A DNA stretch of 64,000 nt from Euonymus europaeus (GCA_963580455.1 OY756967.1:18150022-18214021), one strand, 5' to 3'. Shown: positions 46,862-58,800, counted from the first letter of the stretch. Made by a program: numbers and translations. Notes: generated from the sequence alone by a model not told the origin.

Positions 46862-48043
46862 TTAGTATGTATTGGGGGTAACCCAAATCGGTGGAGGCCA
46901 CAGATTGTTGTGACAAGGAGGTAAAGATTCGATCGTTCCATCTGATAAATTGTAGATCCCTATATCATATTCTACAAACCTGTCATTAAATGTCATTCTT
47001 TCACCATGACTGGTAAAGTATATACAGTTTCCCATGCATCCACTAAATTCTGATGCCATGATGCATACTGAATCATTCTGTCCCACAAAAAGAGCCCGAT
47101 CCCCCAGATTCGTGACAGCCTTCCACCGTGGCAACTGCCCACGCCGATCAATCTTCCAAACCTCAAAGCTTCTTGTTCTGTGAGATTCAAGGAAATTCGA
47201 ATCAAAACGACTGGCAAAAAACCGCATAACCAAGAACAACTCATCCGCTGAGCCCACCAAATACAAATCCTCACTATCCCTCAGATATGGCTGACTTGGT
47301 ATTCGTTGATTGGTGATGATTGAAACTGTTGGTGGGTCACTCTTCAAATTGCAGACCATGGTCTTCATTGTGTAATTGACTGCGTACAGAAGCTCATTGT
47401 GATACGTTATATCTTGACAAGAAGTGAACGGTTTGCCAATGAATCTCCAAGAAATATGTCCTCCACTTCTATAATAAGCCACTGATTTGGAAAGCAGCGC
47501 AACAGCGACAAAACCATCGTCCCCCAAAGGAGTTGATGATATTATGATCTTTTTTATAAAGAATTCTCTCATTTCTCTGGAACTAACGCACCGACTTTGA
47601 CCTCTTTTTTTATTAGTCATAACGTCATACTCACACCCAGTAAATAACGACTCGAAGCCTATCACATTAGGAAAAGTAGTCAAAGAAGGCAAGTGCACCT
47701 TTTCTTGTTCTAGTCCCTTGATAGGATTAACTAGAACAATTTCCGGGCTTTCGTCCAGAATGACGAACCAACCTTGTGAAGAGCCACATTCCCTCTGGTT
47801 GCACGAGATGTTGGGAAAACTAAGATGGTGAAACTCGCGGGTAGATAAGTTGAAGAATCTGCGATTTTGTTGGCTAGGGTAGAAAAGCCATGGAAGCTGC
47901 AGAGGTAGGTGCTTAGAGGTCGGGGGAATCAAGGAATAGAAATTACGACATGTCGCCCGAAGACGAACATAATCTTGCAAGAATGTCAGCTTTTCGGAAA
48001 TTTCTTGAAGAAGAGACACAGGAAGCTCTTCGAAATGCACCAT
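46862..48043 (-). CDS. F-box protein with DUF295 (KIB/SKIP23-like) domain, 393 aa
   Basis: F-box proteins of this type act as substrate-selecting subunits of SCF ubiquitin ligases; the DUF295 part forms a beta-propeller-like region. The start is the ATG at 48043 (MVHFEELPVSLLQEISEKL), which puts the F-box at residues 3-40, as is usual. The open frame extends further upstream but without an ATG. The C-terminus has the typical end, ESLPPCHNN followed by WPPPIWVTP. There are no introns and no lesions. The family is large and evolves quickly in plants, so the target is unknown. The short upstream region holds a 36-base palindrome and a LINE fragment. Confidence 0.88.
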   Translation of the reverse strand: MVHFEELPVSLLQEISEKLTFLQDYVRLRATCRNFYSLIPPTSKHLPLQLPWLFYPSQQNRRFFNLSTREFHHLSFPNISCNQRECGSSQGWFVILDESPEIVLVNPIKGLEQEKVHLPSLTTFPNVIGFESLFTGCEYDVMTNKKRGQSRCVSSREMREFFIKKIIISSTPLGDDGFVAVALLSKSVAYYRSGGHISWRFIGKPFTSCQDITYHNELLYAVNYTMKTMVCNLKSDPPTVSIITNQRIPSQPYLRDSEDLYLVGSADELFLVMRFFASRFDSNFLESHRTRSFEVWKIDRRGQLPRWKAVTNLGDRALFVGQNDSVCIMASEFSGCMGNCIYFTSHGERMTFNDRFVEYDIGIYNLSDGTIESLPPCHNNLWPPPIWVTPNTY

Positions 48044-48305
48044 CTTTAAGAAATCTTGAATGGCAATATTTTCTTGGAAAGTAGAAACAGAGTCGTCGAG
48101 AGAGAAGTCGAGAGAGAGCTTTGGATTTATTTGTATGTGGACCCCCAAAGCTTTCCAACTGTTAATTTTGGCAACTTGGTAAGAAAAACCAGGCCGTGTA
48201 GATGGACCACATTCAATGATTAATTTGGGGGCCCATTAATTTGGCAATAAGCTCTACTAATTTTGGGATTTGGGGTCGTCCGGTTCTCTTGTCGGGTAAA
48301 AGTAT

Positions 48306-48341
48306 GAGCCATTGGATTTTAAAAATTAAATCCAACGGCTC
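48306..48341. repeat. Palindrome upstream of the F-box gene
   Basis: Arms GAGCCATTGGATTT and AAATCCAACGGCTC pair with one mismatch around an AT loop. It lies about 265 bases before the F-box ATG, at the end of the LINE fragment. Confidence 0.8.
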
Positions 48342-48690
48342 ACATCATTTGTCTTAAAACTAATGGATGAGATGTCCCAACTATCCTCCCAGATGCAAGC
48401 TTGAGAACCCATTCCAATTCTCCATTGAAGGCCATCTTGGAGGAGACTTCTAGCTGAACAAAGGCTTTTCCATTTGTAGGAGGGATTCGAGGTCGAAGGG
48501 GCCTCCAAAATATTACACAAGCATAAGTACTTGGCTTTAAGAATTCTTTCCACAAGAGAACAAGGTTTTTGAATAATCCTTGACCCCTGAGTAGCAAGTA
48601 AGGCTTCATTAAAGGCACCAAACTTAGGAAAACCAAGAACACCTTTAGCCTTCAGCTAACAAAGAGAATCCCAAGGGAGCCAAGGAATCC
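48326..48690 (-). pseudogene. LINE (non-LTR) reverse transcriptase C-terminal fragment
   Basis: The minus strand reads VLGFPKFGAFNEALLATQG, then LVERILKAKY, then SNPSYKWKSLCSARSLLQDG and WRIGMGSQACIWEDSW. This is the region between RT and the zf-RVT domain of plant L1-type LINEs. Two frames are used and a stop occurs. It is 5'-truncated, as LINE copies usually are. Confidence 0.85.
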
Positions 48691-49162
48691 CTGGTTGGAT
48701 CTATTTATTCTTTAGTTTGATTGCAAGCTCAGTGAACTATTCCTCTTTTTTTCCATTTTTACTTAGTCGGTGACCGAGTGTAAAACTCATAAAGGAAAAA
48801 AGCTTAAAATTGTCCAAACTGATTTGATTTCCAAGAAACCCATAAGAAAATGTTTAACAAATCTAAACAAATACCGTTTCTTCCTGAAAAGGGAGCGCTC
48901 GTGTTGGAACTTGGAATAGTAAAATTGAGGTTTTATTAGTGTCTAATTCGATCAAATAACTCGATGTTGTATAATCTATTTCAATGCACGCCACGTGCAT
49001 GTTGACAAAGTCAACGTTTACAAATAATTTTCTATTTTTAAAAAAAATATTATAAAAATAAAATGACAAAAATTGATATAAAAATTTAGTTTATTGTGAA
49101 AACTTAACAAGTAAAGTTTCATATAAATCTCTTGTACTTCAATTTACAATTGAGCTGTCAAC

Positions 49163-49385
49163 CCCTAGTTAAAAAAAATTAATGGAATTTAATTTAAGAA
49201 GAACAGAGCCAGTAGCTTATAAGGAACCCAGTCCATAGTCCTCTGCCGTAGTTGCAACATCAGGAAGCACAACTCTAGTTAATAAAAAATTAATGGATGA
49301 TATCCAAATTATTTAAGAAGAACAGAGCTAGTAGCTTACATAAGGAACCCAGGTCATAGTCCTCCGCCGTAGATGCAGCATCGGG
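49163..49385. repeat. Imperfect direct duplication (~112-120 bp)
   Basis: The segment ctagttaa..aattaatgga...agaacagagc(c/t)agtagctta...ggaaccca...cgtag is present at 49163-49273 and again at 49275-49385. The second copy includes the end of the GRV2-like fragment, so the duplication copied a piece of that pseudogene. Confidence 0.85.
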
Positions 49386-49735
49386 AACTCAGCCAATTCC
49401 ATCGAATCCTATGCAATTCTGTCAAAATAATAGCTCGATATCGAGACAAGAACTTGATTCCCTTGAATTTTCCTTTCCCATCGGTTCTTAAGCTCAATTT
49501 GAAATGAACAGAATTATCATCCGGGCCAATGATAGGCACCGCCCCCTCGAAATCACAAGCCACGTCATACGTATTGGTGACAGTTAGGGTATTACTATTG
49601 GGGTTCCATGTGATGATGGTGAAGCTCGATGTACATAAGATTCTCTTGACACCATGAGTGCTTGACGATGAGGTAACGAGCAAGGTACTCAGGCTCCTCG
49701 AGAGGAGCCGATATGCTTTTCCTTCTTGTGCCTTT
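49335..49735 (-). pseudogene. GRV2/DNAJC13 N-terminal fragment
   Basis: The minus strand encodes EEPEYLARYLIVKHSW (about 49695-49670). After a frameshift it encodes KRILCTSSFTIITW, TVTNTYDVACDFEGA, then RTDGKGKFKGIKF, SRYRAIILTELHRIRW, and in another frame FPMLHLRRRTM and WVP. This order is that of the start of plant GRV2 (DnaJ homologue C13), an endosomal protein needed for vacuolar sorting and gravitropism. Only the first part is present, without the rest of this very large gene, and there are at least two frameshifts. It is a gene fragment, probably moved by a transposon. Confidence 0.8.
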
Positions 49736-50924
49736 TCTTCTCTAAACAGGAGTGCTCGACTTTGGCCATGGCTCCGTTGTTGATTGTTTTGATAACGGAA
49801 GTTCAGTGGTTGAGTTATTTTGATAAAATATTTTAATTAAATAAAATTTAAAATATATTTTAATTCAATGATTGGGATTTGATACTTATTTGGTAATCAA
49901 ATTTGATGATCATTGGGTCAACGATAGTGATACAATTATTTGCCCATGTTGGATTGTAGTGCAGCCCAGTAAATTAGGCGTTAATATAATTTTAGTCATC
50001 TAAAGATAAGTCATGTTCCATTTTGCACACTCTATTTCTAAAATTTGCATTTTGCACATTCTAATTTCTGTTTTGTGTCGATCTGCACATCCGGACAAGT
50101 TTTGACACTTTCGAGCAGCAAAACTCCCATGTGTCAGTTTGACAGCCCCTCAATTGGTCCACATTGGAAATGTATTGCAATTTTTTAAAATAAAAATTAT
50201 AAAAATGTAAAAAAAAATCATAAAACATAATAATAAAAAAATTAAAATTAAAAAAATCCAAAAATCACAATTCTACTTCTCTCTCTTTTCTCTCTAAAAT
50301 TTCACATTCTCTCCTCTCAAACCCTAACATCAAATCCCAAATTCTCCTCATGCTTCTTGTGGTTGCTCTTCTTCGAGTTGAAGGGAGCAAGAACTAAACT
50401 AAGACTTCTATGGCTGCATTCGAGCATTCCAAAAGTGATTAACAAAGAACTCAAAACGGGAAAGAAAAAAAATGCAACGTAGTCGAGAAAGAGAACAAGG
50501 AAAGGAGTATCCAAATCCCAAATTAAGAAGGATGAGCCTTGTGGCACTCAGTTACGGCGGGTTTGAGTCTCTGATTTGGAGGAGAAGGTGGTCGATGGTG
50601 TATTTCGAGCCTCTAATTTGGAGGCGGCTTGCCGGATTTGGCTCCACAAACATAGGAGAAGCTTCGAGAATTGTTGAGGTTTACCTTCCATAAGCCTCCC
50701 ATGTGCGATACTGCTGTCGTCCTTTCTGAGAAATTTCCGCGTCCCAAGGTTCAAATTACCATTTAACACTTAGTCCATCAATAAGCTTATTTATAATCAT
50801 GTGTCCGTATAGTTATGGAGATTATTAAAATGGACTTAACGTGATATTGATAGTGTTTCTTCCACTTTTCTTTTCCATTCCACTTTATATTTTCCTTTTC
50901 CATCCAACTTTATTTTATTTTATT
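49736..50924. other. No gene called
   Basis: Short open frames on both strands at 50317-50769 overlap each other and show no domain. The sequence is AT-rich with a purine/pyrimidine tract near 50275-50310. Confidence 0.4.
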
Positions 50925-51530
50925 TTTAAAAATATATAGATATTAGATTAGTAATTCAATTAAAACTAATTAAATTTAAAAAAAATGTGATTAAATTTTC
51001 AAAAAAAATTAACAATTAAAAATTAAATCAATTTCGTGATATTATTTTCTCTAATCTTTTGAAATATTTGTTAGTATATTATATTATTAAATATTTTTGA
51101 ATATTTTCTCCAATTGTTATTTAATATTTATAATTACAGAAATGAAATACTCGATCAATCTTTAAAATAATATTATTAGCTAATATTACTGTTTCACGAT
51201 GCTAATGTTTCAAAAACAATAACATTACAATGTTACTGTTTGCGTTACTATTTCATAATGTCAGTATTAAAAAAGTAACATTGTAATGTTACTGTTTTGG
51301 AATGTTACAATTTACGTTACTTTTTCACAATGTCAAAATTAAAAAACAATAACATTGTAATATTATTGTTTTATGTTACTATTTCACAATGTTAATATAA
51401 AAAAGTAGTAACATTATAATGTTAAAGTAATTTTCTAAAAATTTTAACTTTGACTATCTTATTGTTTCAAAAACAATAACCTTAAAAAAATTCAATTAAA
51501 AATTTTTGGCAATATCACACAAGCTTCTCA
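50925..51530. repeat. Spacer block A1 of the satellite array
   Basis: An AT-rich block that recurs as A2 (54005-54610). Both share attaatattcaatt-type openings, tgttatttaatatttataattac, a caatctttaaaataa word, and clusters of GTTACTGTTT / AACAGTAAC words that can pair with each other. Confidence 0.8.
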
Positions 51531-51559
51531 TTAAAAGTTAAATCATAGCTGATCTATCA

Positions 51560-53990
51560 AACAAACTACTACATTGTTTAATCCGTTGTTTTGATAGTGT
51601 GACCAATCAAAAGAACTCCAAATAAGATGAAACTTGACAGGTAGCTAAATTTGATTATTATAAGCATATTTTGTGAGGGATCCTTTGGCTAATTTTGAAT
51701 TTCTATCGAGCAATTTCATCAAAAACATAAATTGTACACTTACGTATCTCGTTTGAAGTTTAATCCATTGTTTTGATAGCGTGACCGATCAAATAAACTC
51801 CGAATAAGCTAAAAATTGGTAGGTAACTAAATTTAATTATTATAAGCATATTTTGTGAAGGATACTTTGGCTAATTTTTAACTTCAATCAGCCAATTTTA
51901 TGAAAAACATAAATTGTACACTTAAATATTTTGTCCGAAGTTAAATCCATTGTTTTGATAGCGTGACTGATCAAACAGACTTCAAATGAGCTGAAACTTG
52001 ACAGGTAGATAAATTTAATTATTATAATAATATTTTGTCAAGGATTCTTTGGAAAATTTTGAACTTCAATCAATCAATTTTACGAAAAATATAAATTGTA
52101 CATCTAGGTATTTGGTTCAAAGATTAATACATTGTTTTGATAGCGTGACCACTCCAAACGAACTCTGAATGAATTGAAAATTTAAATGTGGATAAATTTA
52201 ATTATTATAAGAATATTTTGTGAAGGATCCTTTGGCTAATGTTTAACTTCGCTCGGTCAATTTTAAGAAAAACATAAATTGTATACATAAATATCTCGTT
52301 CGAAGTTAAATTCATTTTTTTTGATAGCGTGACCAATCAAACGAACTCCGAATGAACTGAAAATTGACAAGTGGATAAATTTAAGCATATTTTTGTGAAG
52401 GATCCTTTGATTAATTTTGAACTTTGCTCCGTCAATTTTTCAAAAAACATAAATTGTACACTTAGATATCTCTTTAGAAGTTAAACCGTTGTTTTGATAG
52501 CGTGACTGATCAAACGAATTTCAAATGGGCTAAAAGTTGACATATACCTAAATTTAATTATTCTAAGAATATTTTGCGAAGGATCCTTTGGGTAATTCTG
52601 AACTTCGATCAGTGAATTTTACGAAAAATATAAATCGCACATCTGGGTATTTAGTTCGAAGATTAACACATTGTTTTGATAGCGTGACCAATCAAACGAA
52701 CTCCGAATGAGCTGAAAATTGACAGGTGGATAAATTTAATTATTCTAATCATATTTTTTTATGGATATTTTGGTTAATTTTGAACTTCGCTTGGTCAATT
52801 TAACAAAAAAACATAAATTATACACTTAGGTAACTCGTTCGAAGTTAAATCGGTTGTTTTGATATCGTGACTGATCAAATGAACTCCAAATGAGCTAAAA
52901 GCTGACATATAGCTAAATTTAATTATTCTAAGAATATTTTGTGTAGGATCCTTTGGCTAATTTTGAACTTCGATCGGCTAATTTTACGAAAAACATAAAT
53001 TGTACATGTAGGTATCTCTTTGGAAGTTAAATCCGTTGTTTTGATAGCGTGACTAATCAAATGAACTCGGAATGAGCCGAAAGTTGACACAAAGCTAAAT
53101 TTAATTATTCTAAGAATATTTTGCCAAGGTTTCTTTGAGTAATTTTGAACTTCGATCGGTCAATTTTATGAAAAACATAAATTGTACACTTAGGTATCTC
53201 ATTTGAAGTTTAATACGTTGTTCTGATAGCGTGACCAATCAAACAAACTCCGAATGAGCTGAAAGTTGACATATAGCTAAATTTAATTATTTTAAGAATA
53301 TTTTGTGAAGGATCCTTTGGCTAATTTTGAAATTCAATCTGTCAATTTTATGAAAAACATAAATTGTACACTTAGGTATCTCGTTCGAAGTTAAATCTAT
53401 TGTTTTGATAGCGTGACTGATCAAACGAACTTCCAATGAGCTGAAAATTGACAGGTGGCTAAATATAATTATTCAAAGAATATTTTGTGAAGGATTCTTT
53501 GGCTAATGTTGAACTTCAATTAGTCAATTTTGCAAAAAACATAAATTATACATTTAGGTATTTGGTTCAAAGATTAATACATTGTTTTGATAGCGTGACC
53601 AATCAAACAAACTTTGAATGAGTTGAAACTTGATAGGTAGCTAAATTAAATTATTCTAACCATATTTTATGAAGGAGCCTTTGACTAATTTTGAAATTCA
53701 ATTAGTCAATTTTACGAAAAACATAAATTATACATTTAGGTATTTGGTTCGAAGATTAATACATTGTTTATTGTTTTGATAGCGTGACCAATCAAACAAA
53801 CGTTGAATGAGTTGAAACTTGATAGGTAGCTAAATTAAATTATTCTAACCATATTTTATGAAGAAGCCTTTGACTAATTTTGAAATCCAATTAGTCAATT
53901 TTATGAAAAACATAAATTATACACATAGATATCTCGTTCGAAGTGAAATCAGTTGTTTTTTATACCGTGACCAAACGAAATCCGAATGAG
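51560..53990. repeat. Satellite array block 1, ~182-bp unit, about 14 copies
   Basis: The anchor tttgatagcgtgac recurs at about 51591, 51772, 51954, 52136, 52320, 52493, 52675, 52858, 53040, 53222, 53404, 53586, 53775 and 53957. Most spacings are 181-184. Each unit has the same order: gatcaaacgaactc, gctgaaa.ttgaca, ctaaatttaattatt, aagaatattttgtgaaggatcc, ttcgatcggtcaatttta, aaacataaattgtacac, tcgttcgaagttaaat. No coding potential. Confidence 0.95.
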
Positions 53991-54004
53991 CTGTAAATTA
54001 ACAT

Positions 54005-54610
54005 ATAGCTAAAAAAAAATTTTAAAAAAAATACACAGCTATTAAATTAATAATTCAATTAAAATTAATTGAATTTAAAAAATAAAAAATAATTTCGTGA
54101 TTAAATTTTCAAAAAAATTTAACAATTAAAAATGAAATCAATTTTTTAATTAAATTAAATAATCATCTTTAATTTGTTCACTTTAAATATGTTTTAGTAT
54201 ATTATATCATTAAATATGTTTGGAAATATTTTCTCTAATTGTTATTTAATATTTATAATTACATACATGGAGTACTCACTCAATCTTTAAAATAACATTA
54301 TTACTTATTGCTATTAGCTAATGTTATTGTTTCACAGTGCTACTGTTTCAAAAACAGTAACCTTGTAGTGTTACCGTTTCAAAAATAGTAACCTTGTAGT
54401 GTTACTGTTTAGGTTATTGTTTCAAAAAAATAACCATACATTGTTACTGTTTGAAAAATAGAACCAAAACAGTGTTACCGTTTAAAAACAGTTCTATTGT
54501 AAAGTTAAGTAATTTTCTAAAACCAATAAATGTTGCAAATAATTAACAATCAAAAAAATAATTCAATTAAAATTATGTTACAATATCACATTGGCTACTC
54601 TTTAAAAGTT
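54005..54610. repeat. Spacer block A2 of the satellite array
   Basis: Second copy of block A1, about 3.09 kb away in the same orientation. The GTTACTGTTTCAAAAA..AGTAACCTTGTAGT words form a short local repeat at 54340-54490. Confidence 0.8.
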
Positions 54611-54619
54611 AAATCATCG

Positions 54620-55410
54620 ATTGATCAATCAAACAAACTACGAATTGGTGAAAAATTTAATAGCTAGTTATATTTCATAATTGTAACCTTATTTTGTTAA
54701 TGGACCTTTGGCCAATTTTTAATTTCAATCGGTCAATTTTTTGAAAAAACATAAATTGTACATTTAGTTATCTCGTTTGAAGTTAAATTCGTTATTTTGA
54801 TAACACGATCAATCAAACGAAATCTGAATGAGATGAAACTTGACAGATAGCTAAATTTAATTATTCTAAGCATATTTTGAAAAATATACTTTAGCTAATT
54901 TTGAACTTCAATCTATCAATTTTAGGAAAAACATAAATTGTACACTTAGGTATCCTCTTCGAAGTTAAATCCATTATTTAAATAGTGTGACCAATCAAAT
55001 GAACTATGAATGAGCTGAAACTTGATATATAGCTAAATTTAATTATTATAAGCATATTTTGTCAAGCACCATTGGACAATTTTGAACATCAATAGGTCAA
55101 TTTTACCAAAAACATAAATTGTACACTTAGTTATCTCATTTGAAGTTAAACCAATCATTTTGATAGCATGACTAATCAAACGAACTCCAAATAAGCTAAA
55201 AGTTGACATATAGCTAAATTTAATTATTCTAAGAATATTTTGTGAAGGATCCTTTGGCTAATTTTGAACTTCGATTGGTCAATTTTATGAAAAACATAAA
55301 TTATACACTTAGGTATCTTGTTCGAAATTAAATCGGTTGTTTTGATAGCGTGAGTGATCGTACGAACTTCGAATGAGTTGAAAATTGACTGATAGATAAA
55401 TTTATCACTA
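54620..55410. repeat. Satellite array block 2, ~182-bp unit, about 4.5 copies
   Basis: Anchor words at about 54797, 54978, 55159 and 55341, with spacing 181-182. Same unit as block 1, with more divergence. Ends abruptly near 55410. Confidence 0.93.
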
Positions 55411-55916
55411 AACTACAAAATTTATCGAATGGTGCTTGATAAAATCACCCGTGGCTTCTTATGATGTATAGGAATCGTAAGTTGAACATATCACAACAAA
55501 TTGCTAATGTTATGATATTTTGAACAGTGATGTTACGATTTTATGATTATAAAATCGTAACATCATAACAAAATCAGTCTTGTTATGATGTTATTATACC
55601 CACTAAACTACAATCAATTTTAGTGATATTGAATATAATCAATATCACCGCAAAGTATATCGACATACTGTGTCCGAAATACATCAAACTCTGCCATCAG
55701 ATTGTACCGGATATTGGGCCATGTATCTTTCCCAAGACTAAGAGAAACAACTATCGACCAAAAATTGCAATTTCCATCAGTTTTTACGTCTTATACATCG
55801 CTGATATGAGGATGCAGTATCCCTGAAAATTAATCAATATATGATATTTGAGAGTAGTTTCCCTTTCTTGACTTCTGACTTTCTTGCATAGAGAGAAACT
55901 GAATATTGTAAATAGA
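55411..55916. other. Array right flank
   Basis: No gene. It contains a palindrome-like stretch around 55530-55570 (gttacgattttatgat / aaaatcgtaacatcat). Confidence 0.45.
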
Positions 55917-57340
55917 TTAGCAACTATGTCTGGATGGTTCCCGAGGTGGAATAAAATCACTTTCATCATCAACGAACACATTTGGATTATTATGGATGAT
56001 GGCTACGACATTTTTCTTTGTTGACGGGCACCCTCTAGTGTTGGTTTTCATAGCCGGTTCACGAAGTGAAGTTGTTGATGGCCTGAATATGTCTCTCAAC
56101 TTCCGTAGCCAACTCACTTTAACATGCCTTGGCTACTGCTTAAACTGTTCTGTGAACATTTGTACATCGACGCTACAATCGATGTCATCCTTTCCAAGTG
56201 GTTCACTCGATAGTAAATCAAGTTTTCTCCAAAATTTATCAATAACATCAAATGATATTGTACAACCTTCTTTCACATACTTGAACTGCTTGTGAGCACA
56301 CAGTAGTCCATAGCTTCTATGTAGGTGACAACCACATTTGTTGGCAACCTCGCCAATGTCTTTCGACCGCTCAAACTCCGTCAACATTAGATTCAAACCC
56401 TCGATTGAAACAAATCCACATAAATTCTAAAGGTGTGGTACATTAAATCGATGTGAAATTATGATTCTGCTTCTCTCAATGCTTGTTTTTATAGCTGTGA
56501 CCTGAGATTGGATAACTTGATGAATCCACGACATAGATTTATCCAAGTCTGACTGTGACGAGCACAAATATATTTTCAGCTTATCATGCTGACTCTCCAG
56601 CTTATTAGTCATGTGATTTTTGAAATGAAGATATATGTTGGTCCAAGCGGATACAATCATCTCCTTATACGGCCTCAACCAAATATCATTTAGATATTGC
56701 ATCACTGATGGAAACTTCTGTAAGACCATATCCAACCAGTACCTATTGGTCATATAGGTTGCATCCATCAATAACACTTGCGGAAATGCACGCAAAATCT
56801 GTAACGAGCTTAGATGTGCGAATAATAAATCTTCAAGCACATTAGTTGTATGATCCACTTGATAATTGAAAAAGTACTGATGATTGTTGAGGAATGTGAA
56901 CACAGCTTGTATCTGTGATTGGCCCGACTTCTTAGCAGTTGAGTGCTTCTTACGTGCATTGTATATGGTTCTGATGGTTGAAATGTTATTTGGATCTCGC
57001 TTTTTAACTCTATCAATATGTCTCGTGACTTGGCATTTTGCGTACACATGTCAACCATAATATGAATTTCAGATTTAGTAAGCCGACCAGGGTATGAATG
57101 TCCCTTCATATATAATCCAAGAGGATGGTTATGCTCTGCACACACCATCTTTACCATCCAATCATCATCCAGCTGCATTTTCCTCCCTTTCAATTTAAAC
57201 GGGCAACCTATCTTTTTGGCTTTGGTTTGCTTCATTGAGGGTTTCTTACTTTGGTAAATACCACCACAATCACATTTGAATGCTAGTTTGTGTTTTTCTC
57301 TCGAATCCTCCAATATTTGATTTATTGATGACGACGATAT
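55917..57340 (-). pseudogene. FAR1-like MULE transposase, broken
   Basis: Read from 57340 down: a FAR1-type zinc region (KLAFKCDCGGIYQSKK, then GCPFKLKGRK and VCAEHNHPLG), a MULE core start (VLLMDATYMTNRYW), a later core block (FPSVMQYLNDIWLRPYKE, then TNKLESQHDKLK), a SWIM zinc finger (CGCHLHRSYGLLCAH) and a basic tail with TRGCPSTKK. The central part of the DDE core between the last two blocks of the core is missing, and the pieces lie in three frames. In intact elements this enzyme moves Mutator-like elements; related domesticated genes are FHY3/FAR1. The deletion and shifts indicate a dead copy. Terminal inverted repeats were not found. Confidence 0.88.
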
Positions 57341-58200
57341 ATTCTAATTTGTGTCCAATTTGTTGAAAACCATCGATCAATGATTGTCGTGATTTGAACA
57401 CTTGAGAATGTAATAGTTTTTATTAGATATTTATGAATACTCATTCAACATAACAACAATACTCATATTTTGATTGACTACAATATTTTACCATATCGGT
57501 TTCAAATTCACATCTATCTTCAACTTTGATATTTTCATCCCTCTCATCTGTATGTTGGTATTCTTTCTTTATTTCAGCTTTAATGAATCATCCTGCCAAC
57601 AACATAATTTAACTTCAGTATTTTTGATAGTCTCTAAACAAAATATTTAATTAAAAGTGCAATGAACGATATAATTACTTAAACATACTAAATTATATAT
57701 ATACATATATATATATATTTACATGTTCATCTGAACTGATTGGTGGTTGATAGTCGAAAAATTGGTGTACATAGTTCATATCCACTGAAAATTTCGACTG
57801 GATTCAAGAAATTGTTGAACTAATATAATAAATTTATTAATAATAAAAACAGTAATAAGATGTACTAATATTCACATAAATTTAATACCCATTATAGGAA
57901 TTAAAAAAAATATTAATAATAAAAACAGTAAAAATTCAACAAAACTAACAAGAATAGTTTAACAAGGAAGCAACTATCTTTCATATCAAATAAGAACCAA
58001 TTTCAAAGAGTATAGTGATATCTACTTACCAGCCAACACCCAGAAACCAAATATGTAAAATATAGATTCTCAACCAAAAGTTTGAATAAGGGAAGGAGCT
58101 AGAAGAAGCCTGCACCACTTTTCAAAATTAGATATGCCTACCATGCAAACATTGCTTTAGTCTAACCCAAGAAAACTCTGCACGAGAAAAAAAATACTAC
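57341..58200. other. No gene seen
   Basis: AT-rich with a (TA)n tract near 57697-57718. Between the MULE remnant and the gypsy LTR. Confidence 0.45.
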
Positions 58201-58798
58201 TGATATTACAAAAATACCCCCACCAATGGTGCTCCGCCACGTCATATGTGGCCCAAAGACTAGTCAAGCTTACCAGGCAGTCTCCTCGGTAAGTGTGTCA
58301 CCTGCTGGACCTACCAAGGTAAAAAGCAGCTGAGTGCGGTCCACAATAATAATTGGAAGACCCACTTCAACAGTGATCCTTAATCCTATATAAAGCTCAG
58401 CAAGTCAGGTATTATAAAACTTAATCACAATTTGAACTTTGGCTAGGAGAGAGCTCTAGTCCAAGGAGCTTGCCTGATTAAATACCAACTGACTTGAGCG
58501 TCGGAGCGCCAACGCCAGATGACTACCTCTAGTGCGGCCTTTAGCTCACCTCTGTTCATTATGCTCAGCTGCAGGGTTGCCTGGCTGATCAACTCCTTGA
58601 AGGACCTGCCTCCATAGAAGACTGCCTGGTAGGTAAGCTGCCTGGCTGCGTGGACTGACACGTTGCCTGACTGAACAGCTACTCGACTGCCCTGCTGTTC
58701 GGCTTCTGGGGAGGATCTATATCCTTGGTATCTGTGCATGACAACAGGTCTGACCAACTGATCGTCTTCTCGGTAGTGACACCCTTTTGATGTCATCA
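58201..58798 (+). mobile_element. Ty3/gypsy (Tat-lineage) 5' LTR, 598 bp
   Basis: Begins TGATATTACAAAAA and ends TTTGATGTCATCA, followed by two bases and the primer site. A TATA box (CCTATATAAAG) lies at 58385-58395, giving an expected transcript start near 58415. The preceding five bases are ACTAC, the candidate target duplication; the right side is outside the window. Confidence 0.8.
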
Positions 58799-58800
58799 GT

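Noticed and set aside
46995..48158. Additional minus-strand open frames and an upstream extension of the F-box frame
   Set aside because: The other frames are shadows; the extension to 48148 lacks an ATG, and the ATG at 48043 places the F-box correctly.
50317..50769. Mutually overlapping open frames of 73-76 codons on both strands
   Set aside because: Opposite-strand shadows of each other without recognisable homology.
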